DNA of 64,000 bases from an uncultured Anaerolineae bacterium (lineage in GTDB: Bacteria > Chloroflexota > Anaerolineae > Anaerolineales > Villigracilaceae). The position numbers and the translations under genes were made by a program. The stretch lies in NCBI GenBank assembly GCA_903875215.1, contig CAIQVH010000031.1, positions 434,001-498,000 of the forward strand, in the 5' to 3' direction. Shown piece by piece: positions 39,910-49,149 of the stretch; positions within the stretch are counted from its first letter, which is position 1; every line of letters starts with the position of its first letter. Under the pieces are notes generated by a model. It made no database searches. It was not told where the DNA came from and worked only from the letters and a program-made list of their open reading frames with translations.

Positions 39910-40809
39910 ATGTCCACTGCACAATCCACAACCAATCAAGTACCTTCAAGCCTGGCCCGCTCACTTTCAGGACTTTGGAGTGGTCTGAAGGAATTGGCTG
40001 AACTGATCTGGTCCTCACCCACGGCGGTCATCGGGTTGACCATTGTCCTGGCCTGGGTGTTCGTGGCAATTTTTGCGCCAGTCATCAGCGCACACACCCC
40101 GTTGGAACAAGACTATAAAAATGTGAACAAGGGCCCAAGCCCCACTCATATCCTGGGCACTGACCAGCTGGGACGCGATGTCTGGGCGCGGGTTGCCTTT
40201 GGCGCCCGGACAATACTCTCGCTGGGGCCTATCTCCGTTTTCGTGGCTTTTCTCGTCGGTCTGGCGCTCGGCTTGCCAGCCGGATATTATCGCGGCTGGG
40301 TGGATGAAGTTGTCATGCGCGTGCTCGACTCGCTGATGGCCTTTCCTACCATCCTGCTCTACATGATCATCATCTCTGCGCTGGGCGCTTCTCCCATCAA
40401 CGTAGTAATCGCGATTGCAATTGGCGGCGCACCTGGCATTGCACGCCTCGTCCGCGCCTTGACCATGGACATCCGCACCCGCGAATACGTAGCCGCCGCG
40501 AAACTGCGCGGCGATAATGACCTGATCATCATGCTGCGCGAAATCCTGCCGAACTGCCGCGGCCCTCTGATCGTGGATTTCCTGCTGCGCATCGGCTACG
40601 CGGCGTTTTACATTGGCACGCTCGGCTTTTTGGGACTGGGCCTGCCGCCGCCAACGCCAGATTGGGGCGGCATGGTACAGGAAGGTCACAGCCGCATGAC
40701 GGCCAATATCTGGCCGGTACTTTCGGCCACCCTGGCCATCGTCACCCTGGTCATCGGCCTGAACCTGTTCGCCGACGGCGTCCGCGAAGAGAGTATGCGG
40801 TATCAGTAG
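39910..40809 (+). CDS. ABC transporter permease, DppC-like
   Basis: A 299-residue inner membrane protein with the N-terminal OppC-type helix (AVIGLTIVLAWVFVAIFAPVIS), then the HILGTDQLGRDVWARVAFGARTIL motif and a five-helix core with the EAA loop EYVAAAKLRGDNDLIIMLREILPNC. Eight bases separate it from the DppB-like gene. It pairs with that protein to form the pore of the importer. Confidence 0.93.
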   Translation: MSTAQSTTNQVPSSLARSLSGLWSGLKELAELIWSSPTAVIGLTIVLAWVFVAIFAPVISAHTPLEQDYKNVNKGPSPTHILGTDQLGRDVWARVAFGARTILSLGPISVFVAFLVGLALGLPAGYYRGWVDEVVMRVLDSLMAFPTILLYMIIISALGASPINVVIAIAIGGAPGIARLVRALTMDIRTREYVAAAKLRGDNDLIIMLREILPNCRGPLIVDFLLRIGYAAFYIGTLGFLGLGLPPPTPDWGGMVQEGHSRMTANIWPVLSATLAIVTLVIGLNLFADGVREESMRYQ

Positions 40810-40847
40810 CGAGAATTGGCATAAATTAGCGGATAAAGGTTTTCACT

Positions 40848-42908
40848 ATGGATGAATCTCCCATCTTATCGGTCAAAAACCTGGCCGTCTCGTACAAAAC
40901 CCGCAAAGGCGAGGTGGATGCCGTGCGCGATGTCACCTTTGACATCCAGCGCGGTGAAAACCTGGGTCTGGTAGGAGAATCTGGCTGCGGGAAAAGCACA
41001 GCGGCCTATTCACTGGTTAATTTTCTCGGGCCAAATGGACACATTACGCGAGGCGAAGTCCTGTTCAAGGGCGAATCGCTGAGAGGCCGCTCCGAATCCG
41101 ACTTACGAAAACTGCGCGGCGCAGATATCTCGATGGTTTACCAGGAACCGATGTCGGCGCTGAATCCATCCATGCGCATCCAGGATCAGCTGGCCGAAAG
41201 CCTGATCACGCATCGTGGGGTTGGCAAAAAAAACGCCTACGCCGAATCGCTTGAGGCGCTCAAGAAAGTTTATATGCCCGACGCCGAAGGTGTGATGACC
41301 CGCTACCCGCACCAGCTTTCGGGCGGCCAGCAGCAGCGCGTGGTCATCGCCATGGCTATGCTCAACAATCCGTCGCTTCTGATCATGGACGAGCCTACCA
41401 CCGCTCTCGACGTGACGGTAGAGGCCGCCGTACTCGACCTGATTGCAGAACTGCAGCGCAAGTACAACACCGCCGCACTGTACATCAGCCACAACCTGGG
41501 CGTGGTGGCCAGAGTTTCAGACAAAGTCGCCGTCATGTACGCTGGTGAGATTGTTGAACTGGCCTCGACACGCGAAATTTTCCATAACCCGATGCATCCC
41601 TACACGATGGGCCTGATGCGCTGCCTGCCAGATGTAGACGCGCCGAAAGGCACCCGCACCCTTTACCCAATTCCGGGGCGCGTTCCCTCCCCGGCCAACC
41701 TGCCGCATGGCTGCATCTTTGCCCCGCGCTGCGAACAGGTACGCGGCGAATGCACCGTCGACCACCCCTCACTAATCGAAATGGAACCCGGGCACCAGGT
41801 GCGTTGCCTGCGCCGCCCCCAGGATTGGCAGGAAGTGCGCCGGCTGTGGTCAATTTCCGCTGAAACCAGCCTGAACCTCGCCACCGGGCCCGAACGCGAA
41901 AAACCCGCCCCTGAAACCGTTTTGAACCTCGAAGCTGCCAAAGTCTACTATCCCGTGCCCTTTGAGACGATCGGCGGGCTGTTCGGGTTGGAAAAGCGCC
42001 GTTTCGTGCGCGCCGCCGATGAGGTCAGTTTTTCGGTGCAGCGCGGACGTACACTCGGGATTGTGGGCGAATCCGGCTGCGGAAAAAGTACCGTCGCCAA
42101 GGCCATTGTCGGCCTGGAACCGCTCCATCAGGGCAAGATCGATTTTCTTAACGTGGATATTTCTCACCCGCTGCACAAGCGCGGGATTGAATCCATCCGA
42201 GAACTGCAAATGGTTTTCCAGGATCCCAATGGCGTCCTGAATCCATCCTACACCATCGGCGAACAAATTGCCTTTTCACTGCGACGCTTTCATACAGTCC
42301 CGCCACACCAGGTGCGCGCCGAGGTCGAGCGCCTGCTCCATGCCGTCAAGCTGGATGAAAGCTACTACAACCGCCTGCCACGCCAGCTGAGCGGAGGAGA
42401 GAAACAGCGCGTCGGCATCGCCCGCGCCATATCGACCAATCCGGCCATGATCGTCTGCGACGAACCCGTCTCCGCGCTGGATGTTTCGGTACAGGCCGCA
42501 GTGCTAAACCTGCTGCTCGAAATCCAGAACACGCAAAACACCACCATGATCCTGATCTCTCATGACCTGAGCTCGGTGCGCTTCTTCTCCGACGAGGTGG
42601 CGGTGATGTACCTCGGGCGAATCGTCGAGATCGGCCCGTGCGAAGCAATCTACGCACCGCCCAACCACCCGTATACGACTGCCCTTTTAGCAGCAGTCCC
42701 CCGCCCCGACCCCGAGGCTCCGGCCTCAACCGTGCGCCTGGGCGGACGTGTTCCAAGCGCCGTCAATCCGCCTTCGGGCTGCCGCTTCCACACGCGCTGC
42801 CCTTTCAAGATCGGCGCGATTTGTGAACAAGAAGAACCGGCCTGTCTGGATCTCGGCCACGGCCATCGCATCTACTGTCATCTGACCCCGGACAAATTGA
42901 TTCACTAG
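40848..42908 (+). CDS. Fused ABC transporter ATPase, DppD-DppF type
   Basis: A 686-residue chain with two complete nucleotide-binding domains, which in E. coli are separate proteins. Domain 1 (about residues 1 to 335) has Walker A GESGCGKSTA, signature LSGGQQQRV and Walker B LLIMDEPTTALDV; domain 2 (about 365 to 686) has GESGCGKSTV, LSGGEKQRVGIARAI and MIVCDEPVSALDV. Both end with the oligopeptide-ABC C-terminal cysteine-containing extension (GCIFAPRCEQVRGEC and GCRFHTRCPFKIGAIC). It drives import through the two preceding permeases. Confidence 0.94.
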   Translation: MDESPILSVKNLAVSYKTRKGEVDAVRDVTFDIQRGENLGLVGESGCGKSTAAYSLVNFLGPNGHITRGEVLFKGESLRGRSESDLRKLRGADISMVYQEPMSALNPSMRIQDQLAESLITHRGVGKKNAYAESLEALKKVYMPDAEGVMTRYPHQLSGGQQQRVVIAMAMLNNPSLLIMDEPTTALDVTVEAAVLDLIAELQRKYNTAALYISHNLGVVARVSDKVAVMYAGEIVELASTREIFHNPMHPYTMGLMRCLPDVDAPKGTRTLYPIPGRVPSPANLPHGCIFAPRCEQVRGECTVDHPSLIEMEPGHQVRCLRRPQDWQEVRRLWSISAETSLNLATGPEREKPAPETVLNLEAAKVYYPVPFETIGGLFGLEKRRFVRAADEVSFSVQRGRTLGIVGESGCGKSTVAKAIVGLEPLHQGKIDFLNVDISHPLHKRGIESIRELQMVFQDPNGVLNPSYTIGEQIAFSLRRFHTVPPHQVRAEVERLLHAVKLDESYYNRLPRQLSGGEKQRVGIARAISTNPAMIVCDEPVSALDVSVQAAVLNLLLEIQNTQNTTMILISHDLSSVRFFSDEVAVMYLGRIVEIGPCEAIYAPPNHPYTTALLAAVPRPDPEAPASTVRLGGRVPSAVNPPSGCRFHTRCPFKIGAICEQEEPACLDLGHGHRIYCHLTPDKLIH

Positions 42909-42962
42909 AAACACCTTTGCCCAAAAAGAGATCCTTGCTGGGCTTCACATTGGAGAAATGCC

Positions 42963-44210
42963 ATGCATACCGACGACGAACTGTTTTTCATGCGCAAGCC
43001 CTGGGTCTTTGACCCGAATTACAAGCGCCCCGCCCGCCCCAACGATGGACAGGGTTTCGAAACCAAGGCCCTGCACGCCGGTTTTCGCCCCTCCGACAGC
43101 CTGGAGCGCTTCCGCGCATTTGTCCCGCCGCTCGTCCCCTCGATGACCTACCCTTACGAGCACTTCGACAAGATTCCTTATCCAGTCTACGGGCGCACCA
43201 AAACCCCGACTGCCGACCTGCTCGAACAGCGCCTGGCCGCGCTGGAAGGCGGCGAGGCCGCCGTGACGGCTGGTTCCGGCTCACAGGCCTTGTTCAACCT
43301 GATTTTCACCATCGCCCGCCCCGGCGACAACATCGTCACCACACTTAATATCTTTGGCGAAGGCTACAAACAGGCCGCCAGCATTTTCCCCGAACGCTGC
43401 GGCATCCACTTCCGCTTTGTGGATGACCCCGCCGACCCCCAATCCTGGGATAAGGAAATCGACAGCCGCACCAGGCTGGTCTGGGTCGAAACCCCCTCCA
43501 ACCCGACATTGTTCGTCACCGATATCAAAGCCATCGCCGATGTCGCCCACGCTCACAACGTCCCGCTGATGGTCGATAACACCACTGCCACCGCCGCCGT
43601 CCAAAAGCCGATGGAACTGGGCGCGGACATCATCCTGCTCAGCATCACCAAGTTCCTGGCTGGCAACGCCACCGTGCTGGGCGGCGCCATCGTCGGCCCC
43701 GAGGCCCTGACCGAGGACATCCGCTGGAACACCACCGAATTTGTCGGCGCGATTATGCAGCCCTTCGACTCGTGGCTGACGCTCCAGTATCTCGAAACCC
43801 TGCCCTTGCGCATGGAAAAGCACAACAGCAACACCCAGAAGGTCGCCGAATTCCTGGCCGCGCACCCGAAGGTGAAACGGGTCAACTACCCGGGGCTGAA
43901 AACCCATCCGCAGTATGAACTGGCCAGTCGCCAGATGAACGGCGGCGGCGGGATGATGTCGTTTGTCGTCCCAGGCGGCATCGACTCGGCCCGGACGGTG
44001 ATGAACGCTTTCGAGTTGGTCATCCATGCTGTCACATTTGGCACCAGCCGCACGATTTGCATGCACCCGCGCACCATTACCCACGAGCACATGACCCAGC
44101 CAGAGCGCGACAAGGCCGGCATCGACGACGGCCTGATTCGCCTGTCGGTCGGGCTCGAAAACCCCAACGACATTATTGCTGACCTCGATAAAGCCTTATC
44201 GAAGTTATAG
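42963..44210 (+). CDS. Cys/Met-metabolism PLP-dependent enzyme (methionine gamma-lyase / cystathionine gamma-synthase-like)
   Basis: A 415-residue fold-type I PLP enzyme of the Cys/Met metabolism family. ETKALHAGFRPSD, VYGRTKTPTADLLEQRLAALEGGEAAV, WVETPSNPTLFVTDI and DNTTATAAVQKPMELGADIILLSITKFLAGN (PLP-binding lysine in SITKF) are diagnostic. Members cleave or replace the gamma substituent of homoserine-type amino acids, releasing for example methanethiol. It starts after TTGGAGAA. Its presence in a methyltransfer operon suggests that the substrate or its product is a sulfur amino acid or an O-acyl homoserine derivative, but this is only an inference. Confidence 0.88.
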   Translation: MHTDDELFFMRKPWVFDPNYKRPARPNDGQGFETKALHAGFRPSDSLERFRAFVPPLVPSMTYPYEHFDKIPYPVYGRTKTPTADLLEQRLAALEGGEAAVTAGSGSQALFNLIFTIARPGDNIVTTLNIFGEGYKQAASIFPERCGIHFRFVDDPADPQSWDKEIDSRTRLVWVETPSNPTLFVTDIKAIADVAHAHNVPLMVDNTTATAAVQKPMELGADIILLSITKFLAGNATVLGGAIVGPEALTEDIRWNTTEFVGAIMQPFDSWLTLQYLETLPLRMEKHNSNTQKVAEFLAAHPKVKRVNYPGLKTHPQYELASRQMNGGGGMMSFVVPGGIDSARTVMNAFELVIHAVTFGTSRTICMHPRTITHEHMTQPERDKAGIDDGLIRLSVGLENPNDIIADLDKALSKL

Positions 44211-44214
44211 TTAA

Positions 44215-44318
44215 ACCCTTAACCACGAAGGACACCAAGGGCACGAAGGAACAAAAAGATTTTTAAAACTTCGTGCCCCTTTGTGTTCTTTGTGCCCTTC
44301 GTGGTGAAAAGATTTTGA
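44215..44318. repeat. Imperfect palindromic ACCACGAAGG-type repeat
   Basis: AACCACGAAGGACACCAAGGGCACG faces near-complements at 44266-44308 ending CCCTTCGTGGT. It fills the gap before the racemase gene, which has no evident Shine-Dalgarno site. Confidence 0.65.
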
Positions 44319-44319
44319 T

Positions 44320-45105
44320 ATGACCCTCCCCCACGACCCCGGCATCACCCGCATTACCGCCCGCCCCGGCCAGCAGGCCTATGGCATGGGATTGGGCGTC
44401 ATCCTGCTCGATGACATTTACCCCGGCTTTCCCGGCGATGTGCGCAACGCCAGCGCATATCCCTTCCCCATCCAGTACGAAATCGTCAGCGGCGTGGATA
44501 TTAAAAAACTGGTGGTGGACGACAACAAAATCATGTGCCTGCCGCCGCTGATCCGCGCCGCGCAAAAACTGGAGAAACTCGGCTGCCGCGCCATCGCCGC
44601 CGAGTGCGGCTACTTCGCCTACTTCCAGCGCGAGGTGGCCGCCAGCGTCAAGGTGCCGGTTTTTATGTCCAGTCTGTTACAGGTGCCGATGGCGCAGCAG
44701 TTGGTCGGCGCGGCGCGGATGGTCGGTATCCTGATGGCGAATTCCAAATATCTCACCGACCACCATCTCGAATCGGTCGGCATCAAACTCGGCTCGAACT
44801 ACGTCATCGGCGGCGCGATGGACGATAGCCGCTGCCCCGAATTCGACCACCTGTGGACAGCTGGCCTGCGCACCGACCCGCCCTCCGCCGACTACGCCAC
44901 CGCCGAAGCCGAATTCCTGGCCGTGGCGACCGAATTTGTCCGCGCCCACCCCAAAATGGGCGCGCTGGTGCTAGAATGCACCGGTTTCCCGCCATTCGCC
45001 CGCGCCTTGCAGCGCCAAATCAACCTCCCCATCTTTAGCTGGGGCACGCTGCTGGATTATGCCTACTCGGTCGTCGTCCATCGCGATTATTACGGACATG
45101 TCTAA
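44320..45105 (+). CDS. Aspartate/glutamate racemase family protein
   Basis: A 261-residue member of the Asp/Glu/hydantoin racemase superfamily. The family uses two cysteines as acid and base; both are visible in AAECGYFAYF near residue 91 and LECTGFPPF near residue 217, with GVILLDDIYPGFPGDV at the N-terminus. It lies between the PLP enzyme and the second MttB-like gene. It could racemise an amino acid or open a ring or C-N bond in the methylated substrate. There is no sequence basis for choosing the substrate. Confidence 0.85.
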   Translation: MTLPHDPGITRITARPGQQAYGMGLGVILLDDIYPGFPGDVRNASAYPFPIQYEIVSGVDIKKLVVDDNKIMCLPPLIRAAQKLEKLGCRAIAAECGYFAYFQREVAASVKVPVFMSSLLQVPMAQQLVGAARMVGILMANSKYLTDHHLESVGIKLGSNYVIGGAMDDSRCPEFDHLWTAGLRTDPPSADYATAEAEFLAVATEFVRAHPKMGALVLECTGFPPFARALQRQINLPIFSWGTLLDYAYSVVVHRDYYGHV

Positions 45106-45192
45106 ATTTAAAACCTGGACACGGATTACACGGAATCTCACGGAATTTTATAAAGAAAAATCCGTGTACGCAGGTTTTTCTTTCGGAGAAAA
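45106..45192. repeat. Imperfect palindromic CCGTGT/ACACGG repeat before the second mttB-like gene
   Basis: ACCTGGACACGGATTACACGG faces CCGTGTACGCAGGTT near 45161. TCGGAG precedes the ATG. Confidence 0.5.
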
Positions 45193-46656
45193 ATGATTCG
45201 TACCCCCCAATCCAACCCGCTCGCCCCGCGTTTCCAGGTTCTCTCGAACGAACAATGTAACGAAATTTTCAGCGCCACGCTGGAATGTCTCCAGCGCGTC
45301 GGCGTCAAAGTGCAAAATGCCACCGGGCGGGATTTGCTCGCCGCGGCGGGTGCCACCGTTAATGGGGAAATTGTCCACATCCCGGCGGAGGCCGTTAAAC
45401 GGGCAATTTCCACCACCCCGCGCCAGTTTACCGTTTACGGGCGCGACCCCAGCCGCGAAATGCGCGTTTCGCTCGAGCACGTTTACTTTGGCCCCGGGCC
45501 GACCTGCACCTACTTCCTTGACCCCGCCAGCGGCGAGCGCCGCAAAGCCCGGCGCGGCGATGCCGGTCTGACCGCCAAAGTCTGCGATGCGCTGCCGAAC
45601 ATCGACTACATCATGGGCTTGAGCCTGTTCGACGATGTCCCGCCGGTGCTGTCGCCAGTCTACGAGTTTGCCGAGGAACTGGAAAACACCACCAAGCCGA
45701 TTATCTGCTGGGCCAACACCCCTGCGACGATGAATGACATCTACCAGATGGCGGTGGCCGTGGCTGGCAGCCAATCCGCCTTCCGCGAGAAGCCCAACAC
45801 CATCTTTTTCACCACCTACGAATCGCCGCTGAAACTGGCGCATGACCCGATTGCCAACCTGTTATTTGCCGCCGACCACGGCATCCCCGCAATTTGCCTG
45901 GGCGGACCGACGGTTGGCTCGGAAGCGCCGTTTACGGGCGCGAGTGCGCTGGTCATCCATCTGGCCGCCGCGCTGGCCGCCCTGACGCTGGTGCAGCTCA
46001 AATATCCCGGCGCGCCGTTCGTGATTGGCGGCGTCCCCTCGATGATGGATGTTCGTTCCGGGCGTCCGGCCTACGGTTCGCCGGAGATGAGCCTGCACAG
46101 CGCCGCCGCGATGGATGTGGCCCGCTGGCTGGGAATCCCGTTCATGGGCACGGCTGGCGCCTCCGAAGCCAAACAACTCGACGCCCAGGCCGGGGTGGAG
46201 GGCACGCTCGAAGTGCTGCTTTCCGCGCTCAGCGGGGCCTCGCTGGTGCATGATGTCGGCTTTTTCGACTGCGCGGATATTGGCTCGCTGGAATATCTCG
46301 TTTTGACGGATGAAATCATCAGCATGGCGGCGCGCGTCATGCGCGGCATCAAGATCGACGCTGAGACCATTATGATGGATTTGATTGCAAAGGTCGGCCC
46401 AGGCGGCTCCTTCATGGCGGAGGGAAAATCCGCCGGGTTGTGCCGCGCCGAAGCCTGGGTGCCGACGGTGCTCGACCGCAATCCGTATGCGGTCTGGGAG
46501 AAGAAAGGCGCCAAAACAACGGCAGCCATAGTCGGGGAGAAATTGCAGAAGATACTCTCTAATCACCGGCCAGCGCCCCTCGCCGCGGAAGTTGTCTCTC
46601 AGATTGATCAAATCCTGAAAGCCGCGGAAAAACGCGAAAATGAGCGGCGGGGATAA
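45193..46656 (+). CDS. MttB-family corrinoid methyltransferase, second copy, without pyrrolysine
   Basis: A 487-residue MttB-superfamily protein, clearly diverged from the copy at 37068. It shows ATLECLQRVGVKVQNATGRDLL, YFGPGPTCTYFLDPASG, TKPIICWANTPATM, GTAGASEAKQLDAQAGVEGTLEVL and GASLVHDVGFFDCADIG. The frame is uninterrupted, so no pyrrolysine. The region after GTAGAS, where archaeal MttB has pyrrolysine, carries an Ala/Ser/Glu segment. Two such enzymes in one operon may demethylate different substrates or remove successive methyl groups; both presumably share the corrinoid protein encoded at 33513. Confidence 0.9.
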   Translation: MIRTPQSNPLAPRFQVLSNEQCNEIFSATLECLQRVGVKVQNATGRDLLAAAGATVNGEIVHIPAEAVKRAISTTPRQFTVYGRDPSREMRVSLEHVYFGPGPTCTYFLDPASGERRKARRGDAGLTAKVCDALPNIDYIMGLSLFDDVPPVLSPVYEFAEELENTTKPIICWANTPATMNDIYQMAVAVAGSQSAFREKPNTIFFTTYESPLKLAHDPIANLLFAADHGIPAICLGGPTVGSEAPFTGASALVIHLAAALAALTLVQLKYPGAPFVIGGVPSMMDVRSGRPAYGSPEMSLHSAAAMDVARWLGIPFMGTAGASEAKQLDAQAGVEGTLEVLLSALSGASLVHDVGFFDCADIGSLEYLVLTDEIISMAARVMRGIKIDAETIMMDLIAKVGPGGSFMAEGKSAGLCRAEAWVPTVLDRNPYAVWEKKGAKTTAAIVGEKLQKILSNHRPAPLAAEVVSQIDQILKAAEKRENERRG

Positions 46657-46758
46657 ACCTATCCCCCTATCTTCCAACCTGCGCCAGCCAAATGAGCCTG
46701 TCTCCACCCGGGAATTACATCCATTCGCACAAATTGACCGGTGAGGGACTGACTGAAC

Positions 46759-46788
46759 AAAAAAAAATCTCCCGTTTCCGGGAGATTT
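46759..46788 (-). terminator. Rho-independent terminator of tRNA-Gln
   Basis: On the minus strand AAATCTCCCGGAAACGGGAG is followed by a run of eight or more T. It lies six bases after the tRNA 3' end. Confidence 0.88.
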
Positions 46789-46794
46789 CGGCAG

Positions 46795-46865
46795 CTGGGG
46801 GCAATGGATTCGAACCACTACTAATTGATCCAGAGTCAATCGTCCTGCCGTTAGACGAGCCCCCA
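46795..46865 (-). tRNA. tRNA-Gln, anticodon CUG
   Basis: 71 nt on the minus strand. Acceptor TGGGGGC pairs with GCCCCCA. The D arm has CTCGTCTAACGGCAGGAC. The anticodon arm ATTGA-CTCTGGA-TCAAT has anticodon CTG. The T arm is GTGG-TTCGAATC-CCAT (imperfect). The 5' T-G start is typical of tRNA-Gln. CCA is not encoded. The matching synthetase gene lies close by in the opposite direction, separated by one small gene. Confidence 0.92.
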
Positions 46866-46923
46866 ATATTATTTGAGCGGGCGGTATTTTAACACGCGCT
46901 GCGCGATACGGCAAGGGAAAAAG

Positions 46924-47262
46924 TTACTTTTCGCGCAAATTGGTTTGCAACCCCACCCGTCGGGTGTTGTGTTCTATTTCCAGAAAGATCAAAAACGCTT
47001 TTCCGGCGGCCTGGAGCCCGATAAAGTAAATAAAGCCCGGGATCGGCTGTTCAATCAGCAGAATCAGGCTTTGCACATAATCGGTAAAAGCCATGCCAGC
47101 CAAATAGCCGTTTACACCCTGCATGATGAAACCGCCAATTGAAACCAGGAGTTGCAGGCCATAGAGTCCCAGCAGCACCCACGAAAAAATATTGAGCGCC
47201 GCGGCCAGCTTAAGTACGCCTTCACGGTCAAAATATGTTCCAAGAAAAGCATCGTTTTTCAT
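46924..47262 (-). CDS. Small hydrophobic membrane protein, unknown
   Basis: A 112-residue protein I do not recognise. It has hydrophobic segments at about residues 18 to 44, 62 to 72 and 77 to 96, with Gly and aromatic residues, and charged ends (MKNDAFLGTYFDREG; RRVGLQTNLREK). It is probably an integral membrane protein with two or three helices. It lies between the tRNA and glnS on the minus strand. Its start codon is about 30 bases from the glnS -10 element, so the two share a divergent promoter region. Confidence 0.6.
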   Translation of the reverse strand: MKNDAFLGTYFDREGVLKLAAALNIFSWVLLGLYGLQLLVSIGGFIMQGVNGYLAGMAFTDYVQSLILLIEQPIPGFIYFIGLQAAGKAFLIFLEIEHNTRRVGLQTNLREK

Positions 47263-47290
47263 CGCCAGCTCCTGAGAACCCGGATGGGTT

Positions 47291-47299
47291 TGTTATAAT
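47291..47299 (+). promoter_or_regulatory. Extended -10 promoter for glnS
   Basis: TGTTATAAT, an extended -10 (TGN followed by TATAAT), with the start codon about 42 bases later. No good -35 is needed or seen. An AAGGACAG site precedes the ATG. Confidence 0.65.
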
Positions 47300-47340
47300 A
47301 CATTTATCTCTGTGAAATTATACGCGAAAAGGACAGTCCT

Positions 47341-49050
47341 ATGGAAGCCAACGAGAAGACCACCCGCCTGCCAAGATTTATCCATGAGGCGGTAAAAGAA
47401 GACCTGACCAACGGCCGTTTTAACTACGTCCGCACCCGCCTGCCGCCCGAACCGAACGGTTACCTGCACATTGGGCACGTCAAAGCCTTCCTGATTGATT
47501 ACTTCACCGCCCAGGAATTTGGCGGCGAATTGTACCTGCGGTTTGATGACACCAACCCATCCAAGGAAGGTACCGAGTTTGTGGAAGCCATTGAATCGGA
47601 TGCCGCCTGGCTGGGAATCCGCTGGGCCAAAGTGACTTTTGCATCCGATTATTTTGATCTGCTGTATGAATGGGCTCAGCGTCTGATCCAGCAGGGACTG
47701 GCCTATGTGGATGACCAGACCCAGGAAGAGATGAGCGCCAGCCGCGGCACCATGCCGAAGGGCACCAAATGGAGCGAAACGGAATCTGCGCTCAGGCCAG
47801 GAGTCGATTCACCCTGGCGCAACCGCCCGGTGGAAGAAAATCTTGATCTGCTGGAGCGCATGAAAAATGGGGAATTCCCCGAAGGCAGCCGCGTGCTGCG
47901 CGCCAAAATAGATATGGCTCATCCAAATATCTTGCTGCGCGACCCGGTGATGTACCGCATCATGCACGTCCACCACCATCGCACCGGCGACCGCTGGCAC
48001 ATCTATCCGATGTATGATTGGTCGCACGGTCAGAACGACTCGATGGAAGGCGTGACCCATTCGCTCTGCTCCAACGAATACATCATCCACCGCCCGCTCT
48101 ATGAGTGGTTCCTGCAACAGCTGGGCGCTTTCCCCACCCGCCAGATCGAATTTTCGCGCCTGAACCTGACCTACGCGATGATGAGCAAGCGCAAGGTGCG
48201 CAAACTGGTCGAATCCGGCATCGTGCGCGGCTGGGACGATCCGCGCCTGACCACCCTGCGCGGAATGCGGCGGCGCGGCGTGACCCCCGAAGCAATCATC
48301 AACTTCATCACCAGCACCGGCGAGACAAAAAACGACAGCTGGGTCGAAATGGCGCAATTCGAGGCATGTGTGCGGGATGATCTGAACAAACGGGCTTTGC
48401 GGCGGCTAGGGGTTTTGAAACCGCTCAAATTGGTGATTGATAACTACCCCGAGGCGCAAACCGAGGAACTGGAAGCGGTCAACAATCCCGAGGATCCCGC
48501 CGCCGGGACGCGCAAACTCCCGTTTAGCCGGGAACTCTACATCGAACAGGACGATTTCCGCGAAACCCCGCCGCCCAAGTATTTCCGCATGTACCCGGGC
48601 AACGAGGTGCGCCTGCGCTACGCGTACCTGGTCACATGCACCGGCTTGGTAAAGGATGAGGCCGGGAATGTGGTCGAAGTCCACGCCACGTATGACCCGG
48701 CTACGCGCGGCGGCGACGCCCCGGACGGGCGCAAGGTCAAATCCACGATTCACTGGGTTTCGGCGCAACATGCCATCAAAGCCGAGGTGCGGCTGTACGA
48801 GCAGCTGTTCACGGTCGAAAACCCGGATGTGGGCGACGACCTGCAAAGCATCGTCAACCCCCACTCGCTGGAAGTGCTGGACAATTGCTATCTTGAGCCG
48901 AGTTTGGGCGACGCGCAGCCCAGCGACAAGTTCCAATTCGAGCGCACCGGCTATTTCTGCGCGGATTTGGATACCCAGCCCGGCAAGCCGGTCTTCAACC
49001 GCACGGTGGGCTTGCGGGATAGTTGGGCGAAGATTGAGGGCAAGAAATAA
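47341..49050 (+). CDS. glnS: Glutaminyl-tRNA synthetase
   Basis: A 569-residue class I synthetase. The N-terminal catalytic core has the HIGH motif in [11 protein letters not shown] near residue 42 and the KMSKS variant MSKRK at 281-285. [17 protein letters not shown] and the beta-barrel anticodon-binding C-terminal part ([20 protein letters not shown]) follow the E. coli enzyme (about 554). It charges tRNA-Gln directly, so the organism does not depend only on the transamidation route. The adjacent tRNA-Gln gene supports the call. Confidence 0.96.
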   Translation: MEANEKTTRLPRFIHEAVKEDLTNGRFNYVRTRLPPEPNGYLHIGHVKAFLIDYFTAQEFGGELYLRFDDTNPSKEGTEFVEAIESDAAWLGIRWAKVTFASDYFDLLYEWAQRLIQQGLAYVDDQTQEEMSASRGTMPKGTKWSETESALRPGVDSPWRNRPVEENLDLLERMKNGEFPEGSRVLRAKIDMAHPNILLRDPVMYRIMHVHHHRTGDRWHIYPMYDWSHGQNDSMEGVTHSLCSNEYIIHRPLYEWFLQQLGAFPTRQIEFSRLNLTYAMMSKRKVRKLVESGIVRGWDDPRLTTLRGMRRRGVTPEAIINFITSTGETKNDSWVEMAQFEACVRDDLNKRALRRLGVLKPLKLVIDNYPEAQTEELEAVNNPEDPAAGTRKLPFSRELYIEQDDFRETPPPKYFRMYPGNEVRLRYAYLVTCTGLVKDEAGNVVEVHATYDPATRGGDAPDGRKVKSTIHWVSAQHAIKAEVRLYEQLFTVENPDVGDDLQSIVNPHSLEVLDNCYLEPSLGDAQPSDKFQFERTGYFCADLDTQPGKPVFNRTVGLRDSWAKIEGKK

Positions 49051-49064
49051 GGTTCTGCAAAACC

Positions 49065-49099
49065 AGGAGCCAGCCACTTTGAAAATGACTGGCTCCTTT
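49065..49099 (+). terminator. Rho-independent terminator of glnS
   Basis: AGGAGCCAG pairs with CTGGCTCCT and is followed by TTGCTTT. It lies 14 bases after the stop codon. Confidence 0.8.
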
Positions 49100-49149
49100 G
49101 CTTTAAACCTGCGCATGCTGGCGCTTCACAAGCGCAAGTCTCGAGCCGC

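Noticed and set aside
37068-46656. Pyrrolysine in the MttB-family proteins
   Set aside because: Neither reading frame contains an in-frame TAG within its length, and no pyrrolysine genes are in the window. These belong to the non-pyrrolysine branch.
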